Shown: positions 1-5,725 of the stretch, piece by piece
Layout: every line of letters starts with the position of its first letter
Position numbering within the stretch: position 1 is the first letter of the stretch
From: Gammaproteobacteria bacterium
GTDB taxonomy: Bacteria > Pseudomonadota > Gammaproteobacteria > Nitrosococcales > Methylophagaceae
NCBI GenBank assembly: GCA_002400805.1
Contig: NVRG01000042.1
Coordinates: forward strand, 580-8,787
Direction: 5' to 3'
Length of the DNA stretch: 8,208 bases
Made by a program: the position numbers and the translations under genes
Notes under the pieces: model-generated
Database searches by the model: none
Seen by the model: only the letters and a program-made list of their open reading frames with translations
What the model was told of the DNA's origin: nothing

Positions 1-126
1 TTGTTGATTATTGCCTTCTATAGATATATTGCTAAAAACGGTACACTATTCAGTACTATACTAATGATATAACTACATTAATGTATCTACACCAAGTTAT
101 GAATATAATTGCAACGACAACGAAAG

Positions 127-142
127 TGGCACAAACAGTGCT
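127..142 (+). promoter_or_regulatory. Candidate sigma-54 (-24/-12) promoter for cheW
   Basis: The sequence TGGCACAAACAGTGCT matches the RpoN consensus TGGCACG-N4-TTGCW at all but two positions, with the invariant GG and GC at the correct spacing. Transcription would start near 153, giving a leader of about 68 bases before the cheW ATG. Sigma-54 with FleQ/FlrC-type activators commonly controls flagellar genes in polar-flagellated gammaproteobacteria, so the site suits its neighbour. It is a sequence match only. No activator binding site is identified, although a 12-bp palindrome (74-85) lies about 40 bases upstream. Confidence 0.55.
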
Positions 143-162
143 TATAGTTTGGTAACAATATA

Positions 163-184
163 GGCTGCCATCTAATTGGCAACC
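163..184 (+). repeat. Imperfect hairpin in the cheW leader
   Basis: GGCTGCCA (163-170) and TGGCAACC (177-184) are inverted with one mismatch around a six-base loop TCTAAT. If transcription starts near 153, the hairpin forms close to the 5' end of the cheW mRNA and could stabilise the transcript. No U-run follows, so it is not an intrinsic terminator. Confidence 0.35.
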
Positions 185-220
185 AATATTTTTGTACATG
201 ATGTGAAGGACAGATAAACA

Positions 221-697
221 ATGAGCCAAAAAGACAGTGCCGAAAATGATCCTGTTTTACAGTGGGTGACTTGCCAACTTGAAGATGAAGTGTATGGCAT
301 TAATGTAATGCAGGTACAAGAGGTACTTCGTTTAACCGAAATTGCACCTGTGCCAGGCGCACCAGATTATGTTATTGGCATCATCAATCTACGGGGTAAT
401 GTTGTCACTGTTATTGATACTCGCCGGCGTTTTGGTCTTGGACCGACAGAAAATGATGACTCCTCTCGTATTATCATTATTGAAGTCAATGGAAATGTAA
501 TCGGCATGTTAGTAGATAGTGTCGCTGAAGTGGTTTATTTACATCAATCTGAAATCGATACAGCTCCTAGTGTGAGTAGTGACGACAGTTCTCGCTTTAT
601 TCAAGGTGTCTGTAGCCGTGAGGATCAACTATTAATTTTAATTGATGTGAATAAGTTATTAACCGAAGAAGAAATTTCGGATTCCTCTACTTTTTAG
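221..697 (+). CDS. cheW: Chemotaxis coupling protein CheW
   Basis: This is a single-domain CheW (158 residues, the usual length) that bridges methyl-accepting chemoreceptors and the histidine kinase CheA in the cytoplasmic signalling array. The tandem SH3-like fold is recognisable. The segment YGINVMQVQEVLR (25-37) is followed by VPGAPDYVIGIINLRGN (44-60), which contains the family's most conserved stretch and the Arg (R58) important for receptor/CheA contacts. GMLVDSVAEVV (95-105) lies in the second half. The ATG has an AAGGA ten bases upstream. A sigma-54-type promoter lies upstream, and two small motility-associated genes follow with short gaps, so it probably heads a three-gene transcript. 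The cheW then DUF2802 order is typical of the end of the fli-che cluster in polar-flagellated gammaproteobacteria. Confidence 0.96.
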   Translation: MSQKDSAENDPVLQWVTCQLEDEVYGINVMQVQEVLRLTEIAPVPGAPDYVIGIINLRGNVVTVIDTRRRFGLGPTENDDSSRIIIIEVNGNVIGMLVDSVAEVVYLHQSEIDTAPSVSSDDSSRFIQGVCSREDQLLILIDVNKLLTEEEISDSSTF

Positions 698-709
698 ATT
701 TTTGCTGAA

Positions 710-892
710 ATGGCTGACGATATTAGACCCACTCAACCCACAGCACCGTCACTACCGGTCATTCATCCACCGGAAGATAAACGACGGGAAAAGCAGAAAA
801 AGCGACAGCAGGAAGAAACTGAGCACGAACATGATAACGATGATAAACCCCACACTCCTCCACACCATGGCTTGTTTGATGAATATGTGTAA
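710..892 (+). CDS. Small charged His-rich protein, unknown function
   Basis: This 60-residue protein starts 12 bases after cheW and ends 30 bases before the DUF2802 gene. It has no predicted membrane segment or signal peptide. An acidic/proline-rich start is followed by a strongly basic helix-prone stretch (about 23-34, rich in Lys, Arg and Gln). Then comes a Glu/His/Asp run (35-46), PHTPPHH (47-53) and the C-terminal tail GLFDEYV. The composition suggests an intrinsically disordered protein, and the aromatic acidic tail could be a short docking motif; both points are inference. The ribosome site is weak, so it may depend on translation of cheW. A longer reading frame from 702 overlaps it but shows none of this bias and is judged a shadow. 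I do not recognise the family. Its place in the operon is the main support. Confidence 0.65.
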   Translation: MADDIRPTQPTAPSLPVIHPPEDKRREKQKKRQQEETEHEHDNDDKPHTPPHHGLFDEYV

Positions 893-922
893 TTCAAAAC
901 ATACCTTACAGGAGACAACGCT

Positions 923-1309
923 ATGACAACTTATATTATTGTTGCTGCACTTGCTTTACTCGGTCTTATTATCACGGGTATTGGTGCTCGTTTATTTAAA
1001 ATAAACCGAGCACAAGCAGAAAAAATTGCCGGTTTACAGAACCAGTTGTCCGTACTCTGTATTGGCGCTGTCGGTACCGACGAACGAATTTTACGATTTG
1101 AACAAAGCTTGAATAAAGTAAAAGAACATCAAAATACCTTAGATCTAGGTATGGGCTCGCACCATAGCTACGATCATGCTATTCGCTTAGCTCGTAAAGG
1201 CGTAGGCATTAACCAATTAATAGATAGCTGTAACTTGAGTGATGAAGAAGCACACTTAATTAGTCGACTTCATGGCACGGATGGCCAAAACCTACATGAA
1301 ATGCACTAG
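923..1309 (+). CDS. Membrane-anchored DUF2802 family protein
   Basis: The 128-residue protein has an N-terminal transmembrane anchor (about 4-24). A probable coiled coil follows (about 28-72, including RAQAEKIAGLQNQL). The C-terminal cytoplasmic module (about 82-117) contains YDHAIRLARKGVGINQLIDS and SDEEAHLISRLHG, the DUF2802 signature, which resembles a helix-turn-helix repeat unit. A clear Shine-Dalgarno AGGAG (910-914) lies eight bases before the ATG. DUF2802 genes recur just after cheW in flagellar/chemotaxis clusters of polar-flagellated gammaproteobacteria. Their biochemical role is not settled, so a part in motility or in placing chemotaxis proteins at the pole is inference from context. 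It is the last gene of the plus-strand cluster and converges on the GGDEF-EAL gene. Confidence 0.85.
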   Translation: MTTYIIVAALALLGLIITGIGARLFKINRAQAEKIAGLQNQLSVLCIGAVGTDERILRFEQSLNKVKEHQNTLDLGMGSHHSYDHAIRLARKGVGINQLIDSCNLSDEEAHLISRLHGTDGQNLHEMH

Positions 1310-1396
1310 GGTATTTTGAAGCGGTAAAAATCTCAATCATGGCGACCGCCATCAAGTTTAATGTGACGTTGTTCTAAAGAAATAATAAACAAAATA

Positions 1397-1428
1397 GGCT
1401 TAGGATTTTTCAACTTAAACCCTAGGCC
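1397..1428 (-). terminator. Weak candidate terminator of the GGDEF-EAL gene
   Basis: Read on the minus strand, GGCCTAGG (1428-1421) and CCTAAGCC (1404-1397) form a stem of eight positions with one C-A mismatch and a 16-base loop. A T-rich run TATTTTGTTT follows. It begins six bases past the stop codon. The mismatch, the long loop and the interrupted U-tract make it a weak candidate. On the plus strand the mismatch becomes a G-U pair but no U-run follows. Confidence 0.35.
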
Positions 1429-1433
1429 AGTGA

Positions 1434-3275
1434 TTAAAGATTGGGTAAATAAGCCTGAGGTTTACCGATAAGATAACCTTGCACAAAATCAACACCATAG
1501 CTTTTTAATAAATCCATCGTGCTTTGATTTTCAACAAACTCCGCTACCGTTGTCTTACCTAAGCTGTGAGCAATATCTATCATAGATTTAACCAATAATT
1601 GATCAACCGGATCATTGATTAAGTTAGTGATAAAACCACCATCTATTTTTAAAATATCCACGGGAAAGTGCTTTAAATAACTATACGAATTAAAGCCCGC
1701 ACCAAAATCATCCAATGCAAAACGACAGCCTAAAGAACGTAAACGCTCAACCATTTCTTTTGTTTGCTCAAAATTAGAAATTGCTGATGTTTCAGTGATT
1801 TCAAATACAATTCGATTTGGGTCAATACCTGTCTGTGCCAGTTTTTTCTCTACTAATGGAAATAGATTACGGTCAAGAAATATATTACCTGATAAATTGA
1901 TCGAAATTGAAATATCTGACGGCATCTGACTCGTCAAATCAAATGCTTTATTTACCACCCACAAATCAATCTGATGTATCAGTCCCATAGCCTCAGCTAC
2001 CGGAATGAAATCATCAGGATAATACAAGGTATCATCAGTACCACGCATCCGAATTAAACATTCATAATGCGTAATGCTATTAGATGCCAATGCGTGAATA
2101 GGTTGAAGCTCTAACAGGAAGTTTTCTTGTTTTAATGCTGCTCTAATGCGTGGCGCCCACTTCACATTGTGACGTAGGGTATGCATTTCTCTATCATCTA
2201 AACTAAATAAATGAACCCGGTTCCGACCGCGCTTTTTAGCGGTAAAACAAGCTTGATTAGCCTGAGATAAGATTTCACCAGAAGATGATTCATTCTTACC
2301 TTCAATAATTTTGACGCCAATGCTCACCGATAAATGATAATAATGCTCGTTAAATTCAAAATGATAGCCATCAAACAATGCGCGCAAACCTTCAGCATGA
2401 TCCATGGCTGAATGTTCATCAATATTATCCACTAACACAGCATATTCATCGGAACCAATCCGCACTAGCGTGTCATTGCTTGAAAAATAGCTGCGTAAAG
2501 AATCTGCCACTTGAACTAATAATGTGTCGCCTGCTTCATGGCCCTCGGCATCATTTAAAACTTTGAAACTATCCAAATCTATATAAAACAAAGCGCTACT
2601 GGTATTAAAATTTAACGTCTGCGTTAAACTCAACTCCAAGGCCTGCTCTAAGCGGCGACGATTTGATAATCCCGTTAAATCATCATGTGTCACAGAAAAC
2701 TGTAGACGTGCTTCCATTACTTTTAAGGTAGCAAGCTCATCTTCCAACTGCATCTGACGCTGTGAAACCAGATCACGTTCTTTTTTAACGGCTAGAGCCG
2801 TCGTCACGGCCGGCGGAAAGGACTCGGCTGTTAACGGACGATAATGTAGGGAGGTAACACCATGACCGAGGTCAGTGAGCAACTGTGCTGCATCCCACTG
2901 TGACTCTTTAGTCAAAGCAATGATTGGGATAAGTCGCCATTCACTAAATTGATCCATGATCAAACGAAGTTCATGGGCGGTCATATCGCTAAGATTATTA
3001 TCTAATACAATTAAATCGACATCACATATATCATCACGAATACCCTGACGAAGGTTGGCGAGCACGCCTTCACCGTCGTGTACGCCGGTAATGTCAGAAA
3101 AACCACTGATTTTCAGCATGGTCTCCATAAAAGCAACGTCTGAGATATTTGCACCAGCTATAACAATTTTAGAGTCAAGCAAATCAGCAACATCAGATGC
3201 CGTAATAGGCGCTATCTGTTGTTGTATCGCTAGCTCTTCATCGAGCTTAAAATTGCTGTCGATCTCCGTATCCAT
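1434..3275 (-). CDS. REC-GGDEF-EAL protein, probable c-di-GMP phosphodiesterase
   Basis: This is a 613-residue cytoplasmic signalling protein. Residues about 35-155 form a receiver-like domain with the phospho-acceptor candidate D92 and T122. The N-terminal acidic pair is missing (IVIAGA, 37-42) and the conserved Lys is Arg (R146 in YRPL), so normal phosphorylation is doubtful. A short coiled coil (about 160-190) leads to a GGDEF domain (about 191-355). That domain has HDDLTGLSNRR at 197-207, but the signature reads GSDEY (274-278) and the upstream RxxD inhibitory site is S265-D268, lacking Arg. The EAL domain (about 372-612) keeps the catalytic set: E405 (in ECL), N460, E492, D522-D523, K543, E579 and Q599. 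The simplest reading is c-di-GMP hydrolysis, with the GGDEF domain perhaps a nucleotide sensor. It lies 165 bp past the FlhB-like gene and has its own promoter candidate. The start has no clear Shine-Dalgarno. Confidence 0.93.
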   Translation of the reverse strand: MDTEIDSNFKLDEELAIQQQIAPITASDVADLLDSKIVIAGANISDVAFMETMLKISGFSDITGVHDGEGVLANLRQGIRDDICDVDLIVLDNNLSDMTAHELRLIMDQFSEWRLIPIIALTKESQWDAAQLLTDLGHGVTSLHYRPLTAESFPPAVTTALAVKKERDLVSQRQMQLEDELATLKVMEARLQFSVTHDDLTGLSNRRRLEQALELSLTQTLNFNTSSALFYIDLDSFKVLNDAEGHEAGDTLLVQVADSLRSYFSSNDTLVRIGSDEYAVLVDNIDEHSAMDHAEGLRALFDGYHFEFNEHYYHLSVSIGVKIIEGKNESSSGEILSQANQACFTAKKRGRNRVHLFSLDDREMHTLRHNVKWAPRIRAALKQENFLLELQPIHALASNSITHYECLIRMRGTDDTLYYPDDFIPVAEAMGLIHQIDLWVVNKAFDLTSQMPSDISISINLSGNIFLDRNLFPLVEKKLAQTGIDPNRIVFEITETSAISNFEQTKEMVERLRSLGCRFALDDFGAGFNSYSYLKHFPVDILKIDGGFITNLINDPVDQLLVKSMIDIAHSLGKTTVAEFVENQSTMDLLKSYGVDFVQGYLIGKPQAYLPNL

Positions 3276-3325
3276 CAGCTATGTTTTTGCCGCATTATGT
3301 AGACCATCTGTAAGTAACGGTAATG

Positions 3326-3354
3326 ACAATATCCTTTTTATTTATAAAAATCAA
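3326..3354 (-). promoter_or_regulatory. Candidate sigma-70 promoter for the GGDEF-EAL gene
   Basis: On the minus strand TTGATT (3354-3349) and TATTGT (3331-3326) are separated by 17 bases, each matching four of six consensus positions. The spacer is A/T-rich. A transcript would start about 40-45 bases upstream of the ATG at 3275. This supports expression of the c-di-GMP gene apart from fliK, but the match is moderate in an AT-rich background. Confidence 0.4.
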
Positions 3355-3407
3355 CACTTAACCGTATTTATGTAATGTTATTTATAAAGTATTTTCATTT
3401 TTACAGC

Positions 3408-3422
3408 AGTGAACATTTCACT
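3408..3422. repeat. Perfect 15-base dyad AGTGAACATTTCACT
   Basis: The arms AGTGAA and TTCACT are perfectly inverted around three bases. The dyad sits 19 bases past the stop of the FlhB-like gene and upstream of the promoter candidate for the GGDEF-EAL gene. No T-run follows on the minus strand (a run of seven T lies before it, next to the stop codon), so it is not a standard terminator. It could be an operator or an mRNA 3'-end hairpin. Confidence 0.4.
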
Positions 3423-3440
3423 TCCATACAAAAAAAGTAC

Positions 3441-3734
3441 TTAATCAGCTAGATTTTTATCTTTTATTTCAGGAACTTTGCCAGCAACTAGGTAGGCATA
3501 GGCAATCACTTCAGCAATAACTCGATAGAGTAGTGGTGGAATTTCATCACCCAGATCTAATTCACTTAAAAATGCAGCTAAGATGGCATCTTCCCGCAAG
3601 GGCACGCCATGCTCTTCAGCAATGCGGATGATCTCTTCCGCAATTGCCCCCTCTCCTGATGCGGTAATTGTCGGTGCATTTTCACCGTCATATTGCAATG
3701 CAATAGCTTTTAAAGGTTCGCTTGCTCTGCTCAT
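3441..3734 (-). CDS. FlhB-like protein: soluble FlhB C-terminal-domain homologue
   Basis: The 97-residue protein matches the cytoplasmic C-terminal part of the type III export switch protein FlhB/YscU, downstream of the autocleavage site. AIALQYDGENAPTITASGEG (10-29) corresponds to the FlhB strand AVALKYD...AP.V.AKG. IAEEIIRIAEEHGVPLRED (31-49) and LGDEIPPLLYRVIAEVIAYAY (61-81) correspond to the following helices. The FlhB membrane domain and the NPTH cleavage motif are absent, so it resembles the stand-alone FhlB/YlqH class. In FlhB this fragment takes part in switching export from rod-hook to filament substrates after contact with FliK. Its ATG overlaps the fliK stop (ATGA), implying translational coupling and a joint role. 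It is not the membrane export gate FlhB itself. Confidence 0.9.
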   Translation of the reverse strand: MSRASEPLKAIALQYDGENAPTITASGEGAIAEEIIRIAEEHGVPLREDAILAAFLSELDLGDEIPPLLYRVIAEVIAYAYLVAGKVPEIKDKNLAD

Positions 3735-5524
3735 ACAGATATATCGACTAATGCGTCGGATTGATGAAAATTTGATGCTGAAATTGTGACGGGGCTGACC
3801 TCACCACAACGGCAACTTAAATGATGTATGTTGACACCCAATTTCGCTAAATCAGCATTTAACATATCCATATTATCTTCTAGTAAAACTGCACTTTCAG
3901 GCCACTCAGCACATAACATTACTTTGATATCGTCACCACACATATTGATTGTGGCCTGTAATGGACCTAAATTTCTGGTATCCAACGTCAATTGAACATT
4001 CCATGTATCCTCTTCTTCTTCACTTTTTCGAGTATATTGCTCCATACGAAGCTGCAACATATCCAGCCTATCTCTATCTTTCAATGGCAAATCCATTAAC
4101 CATACATTCGGGCTAGTAGGTGAATCTGGATCTTTCAACATTGATAATTGATTAAACTGTAACTTGGCATGCACCCCCTCAACTTCTCTTAACAACGATC
4201 TCAATACCAACAGTTCTGTCGCCAACGCCTTGGTTTGCACTGGAAGTTGTTCGGTTTTGATAAGCGGTTTATTAATTGGTGGACCCAGTGTCTCCGCCTG
4301 AGGTTTCATTTCTGCTGTCGATTCGGCGCTACTACTAAAGCTGGCCATTAAAAGTGATAATAACTGTGTAGGTCTCTTACCAATTGCTGCCAACGCTGCT
4401 TGTATTTGCGCCGGTAATTTCGATAAATCTTGTGGCATTTTTGTTAATACCGCCAAGGCCGATTGAACCTGAGTGGGCAAAGTTTTCATATCCACTTTTG
4501 CTTCTGACGAAATACTTTGATTACTTTTTGTTATTACCGTTTCCAAAACCGTAATCATCCGTAATAAATTGGCCTTAAAATCGTTATTATTGCTGGTTGG
4601 GTTAGTTAATAGCTGGCGCTCAAGAAAAACACCTGAATGTTGTACCGCCTGTCTGAAGGCATCCGGTTTAACTATCGCAGGCTTATCTAATACATGCTGC
4701 AATAGCTGGCTAAATTCCTTAACCACCGGTTGAGGTAATGTCTGTTTTTGCTGAGCAGTAACTAGACCATCCAAGTTTGCTTTTGCCACCGGTTGTTGAG
4801 GTAACAATTGGCGAATTTTCTCTAAAATAAGATTTTTGCGTTCACTATGATCCGCCTTTAGTTTTATCGCTAACGGCTTAAGGCTTACAATTTCCAGCAC
4901 TAGTTTATCATTGGGTTTAAATGTTGAATTAAGCCGAGAAATATCAACCTCAAATTGTTGTTTAACAGCAACCGGCTTATTAGCTACTTGCTTATTAGCT
5001 ACTTGCTTATTAGCTACTTGCTTATTGGCAGCCTGTTGAGGTTCTTGTTTGGTTAGATCAGTTGTCGCAAGCAATAACCGGTTATTGGCAAGTACCTTTA
5101 TTACTTCTACTGATGCCTGCTGACCTACTTTTAATGCCGAGGGCAATACTGGATTATCAAGTGTTTTACTAACGCCTACCGGTGCTTTCGGCTCTGTTTT
5201 TTGTGGCGCTGACAATAACGGACTATTAAGCTTAGTTAATAAGTCAGCTTTTTCAGCCGGCACTAATTGCAAAAGTAATTTTCCATCTACCTTTACTAAT
5301 TCCAATTGCACAGCTTGCCCCTGCGTCAATGGCACCGGGGTTTTTAGTTCTATAATCGTGTCTGCTACCCGCAGTTTCACCATTTCCGCCGCCAGCGCAG
5401 CGATCAGAACGACTGCATCAACTCGTTGTCCAACTACTATGTTGGCTAACAAATTGGGGGGAATATCCTTAACCAATCCAACTTGGTTTTGGGGTGTTTG
5501 TGGAATCAACATTACAACAACCAT
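3731..5524 (-). CDS. fliK: Flagellar hook-length control protein FliK
   Basis: FliK is secreted through the flagellar type III apparatus. It measures hook length and triggers the switch to filament-type export by contacting FlhB. This 597-residue version has a long, low-complexity Gln/Lys/Leu-rich N-terminal and middle region (about 1-430). The C-terminal hook-length domain (Flg_hook, about 470-575) contains WNVQLTLDTRNLGPLQATI (508-526) and an amphipathic tail HHLSCRCGEV. Residues 164-183 hold QVANK-type pentad repeats, and 349-390 hold two similar 21-residue units. Two starts are possible, at M1 (5524) and M5 (5512), and neither has a strong Shine-Dalgarno; M1 is kept. A good sigma-70-like promoter lies just upstream. 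The stop overlaps the FlhB-like gene. FliK N-terminal regions vary widely, so identity rests on the C-terminus and the partner gene. Confidence 0.92.
   Translation of the reverse strand: MVVVMLIPQTPQNQVGLVKDIPPNLLANIVVGQRVDAVVLIAALAAEMVKLRVADTIIELKTPVPLTQGQAVQLELVKVDGKLLLQLVPAEKADLLTKLNSPLLSAPQKTEPKAPVGVSKTLDNPVLPSALKVGQQASVEVIKVLANNRLLLATTDLTKQEPQQAANKQVANKQVANKQVANKPVAVKQQFEVDISRLNSTFKPNDKLVLEIVSLKPLAIKLKADHSERKNLILEKIRQLLPQQPVAKANLDGLVTAQQKQTLPQPVVKEFSQLLQHVLDKPAIVKPDAFRQAVQHSGVFLERQLLTNPTSNNNDFKANLLRMITVLETVITKSNQSISSEAKVDMKTLPTQVQSALAVLTKMPQDLSKLPAQIQAALAAIGKRPTQLLSLLMASFSSSAESTAEMKPQAETLGPPINKPLIKTEQLPVQTKALATELLVLRSLLREVEGVHAKLQFNQLSMLKDPDSPTSPNVWLMDLPLKDRDRLDMLQLRMEQYTRKSEEEEDTWNVQLTLDTRNLGPLQATINMCGDDIKVMLCAEWPESAVLLEDNMDMLNADLAKLGVNIHHLSCRCGEVSPVTISASNFHQSDALVDISV
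4976..5035 (-). repeat. 15-bp tandem repeat inside fliK
   Basis: On the plus strand the unit CTTATTAGCTACTTG occurs three times without a mismatch (4976-4990, 4991-5005, 5006-5020). A fourth degenerate copy CTTATTGGCAGCCTG follows (5021-5035). On the coding strand each unit reads CAAGTAGCTAATAAG, encoding QVANK; the fourth encodes QAANK. Because the unit is five codons long, gain or loss of copies changes FliK length without shifting the frame. Confidence 0.95.
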
Positions 5525-5548
5525 CTTTTACTGACACAATGCTAGTGT

Positions 5549-5576
5549 AGTGTATCAAACTATTTAATGATGTCAG
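5549..5576 (-). promoter_or_regulatory. Sigma-70-type promoter for fliK
   Basis: On the minus strand CTGACA (5576-5571) matches the -35 consensus at five of six positions. After 16 bases comes TACACT (5554-5549), which matches the -10 consensus at four of six and is preceded by an extended -10 TG. The expected start near 5542 gives a leader of only about 18 bases before the fliK ATG at 5524. The -10 lies inside the left inverted-repeat arm. Confidence 0.6.
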
Positions 5577-5677
5577 AGACTGGTAAAGGCTGCTAGACAA
5601 GGCACAAGTAGTATCCGTGGTTATTTCTTAATGAAAATTAAGCACTTTGAGCGCCTCTCTTCGGGCGGGAAATAGTT

Positions 5678-5686
5678 TGCTACACT
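5678..5686 (+). promoter_or_regulatory. Extended -10 promoter candidate for the GYF/pentapeptide gene
   Basis: TGCTACACT is an extended -10 element (TGn followed by TACACT at 5681-5686) mirrored from the fliK promoter by the inverted repeat. No good -35 hexamer is visible at 16-18 bases upstream (the stretch there reads TCTTCGG), so the promoter would rely on the TG extension or an activator. The start would fall near 5693, about 33 bases before the ATG. Confidence 0.4.
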
Positions 5687-5725
5687 ACATCAGTCGATCA
5701 AGCGTAATCCTTCCGGAAACATTGC

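Larger units (their letters stand above)
1..220. other. AT-rich intergenic leader upstream of cheW
   Basis: I see no convincing gene here. Frame 1 is open from base 1 to a TAA at 70-72 (about 23 codons) but the composition is AT-rich and the peptide is not recognisable, so it is most likely non-coding. The stretch holds a perfect 12-bp palindrome TACATTAATGTA (74-85), a sigma-54-like promoter (127-142), and an imperfect hairpin in the leader (163-170 with 177-184). The Shine-Dalgarno AAGGA of cheW lies at 206-210. Confidence 0.6.
5546..5689. repeat. 20-bp inverted repeat (19/20) spaced by 104 bp
   Basis: The left arm TGTAGTGTATCAAACTATTT (5546-5565) is the reverse complement of the right arm AAATAGTTTGCTACACTACA (5670-5689) except at one base. 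The flanks show no target-site duplication (GCTAG on the left, TCAGT on the right). The inner 104 bp carry no gene. Each arm contains the motif TAGTTTGnTACACT pointing outward, which fits an extended -10 promoter element for each divergent gene. Confidence 0.9.
5525..5725. promoter_or_regulatory. Divergent promoter region between fliK and the GYF/pentapeptide gene
   Basis: This 201-bp gene-free region holds a long inverted repeat (arms at 5546-5565 and 5670-5689) and a promoter candidate facing each way. It also holds an internal dyad CTTAAT-GAAA-ATTAAG (5627-5642) and, next to the pentapeptide start, the palindrome TTCCGGAA (5711-5718), whose GGAA half probably serves as the ribosome site. 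I found no sigma-54 or clear sigma-28 match. The architecture suggests coordinated or mutually exclusive transcription of the two flanking genes. Confidence 0.6.

Noticed and set aside
143..171. Possible sigma-28 promoter (TATAGTTT then GCTGCCAT) before cheW
   Set aside because: The -35-like part is fair, but the spacing is 13 rather than 11 and the -10 does not match GCCGATAA. The sigma-54 site nearby is much better.
702..926. 74-residue plus-strand frame overlapping the 60-residue gene
   Set aside because: It starts just before the smaller gene and runs into the DUF2802 start. It has no ribosome site and lacks coherent composition. The 710-892 frame fits the operon spacing better.
1339..1352. 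ATGGCG-AC-CGCCAT palindrome after the DUF2802 gene as a terminator
   Set aside because: The stem is short with an almost absent loop and no T-run follows, so it is not an intrinsic terminator by itself.
3055..3375. 106-residue plus-strand frame across the start of the GGDEF-EAL gene
   Set aside because: It is antisense to a well-supported coding region, with serine-rich composition typical of a shadow frame.
5546..5689. Complete MITE-type mobile element
   Set aside because: The inverted arms would fit, but no target-site duplication is visible at the flanks and each arm doubles as a promoter. Without other genomic copies to compare, a mobile origin is not supported.
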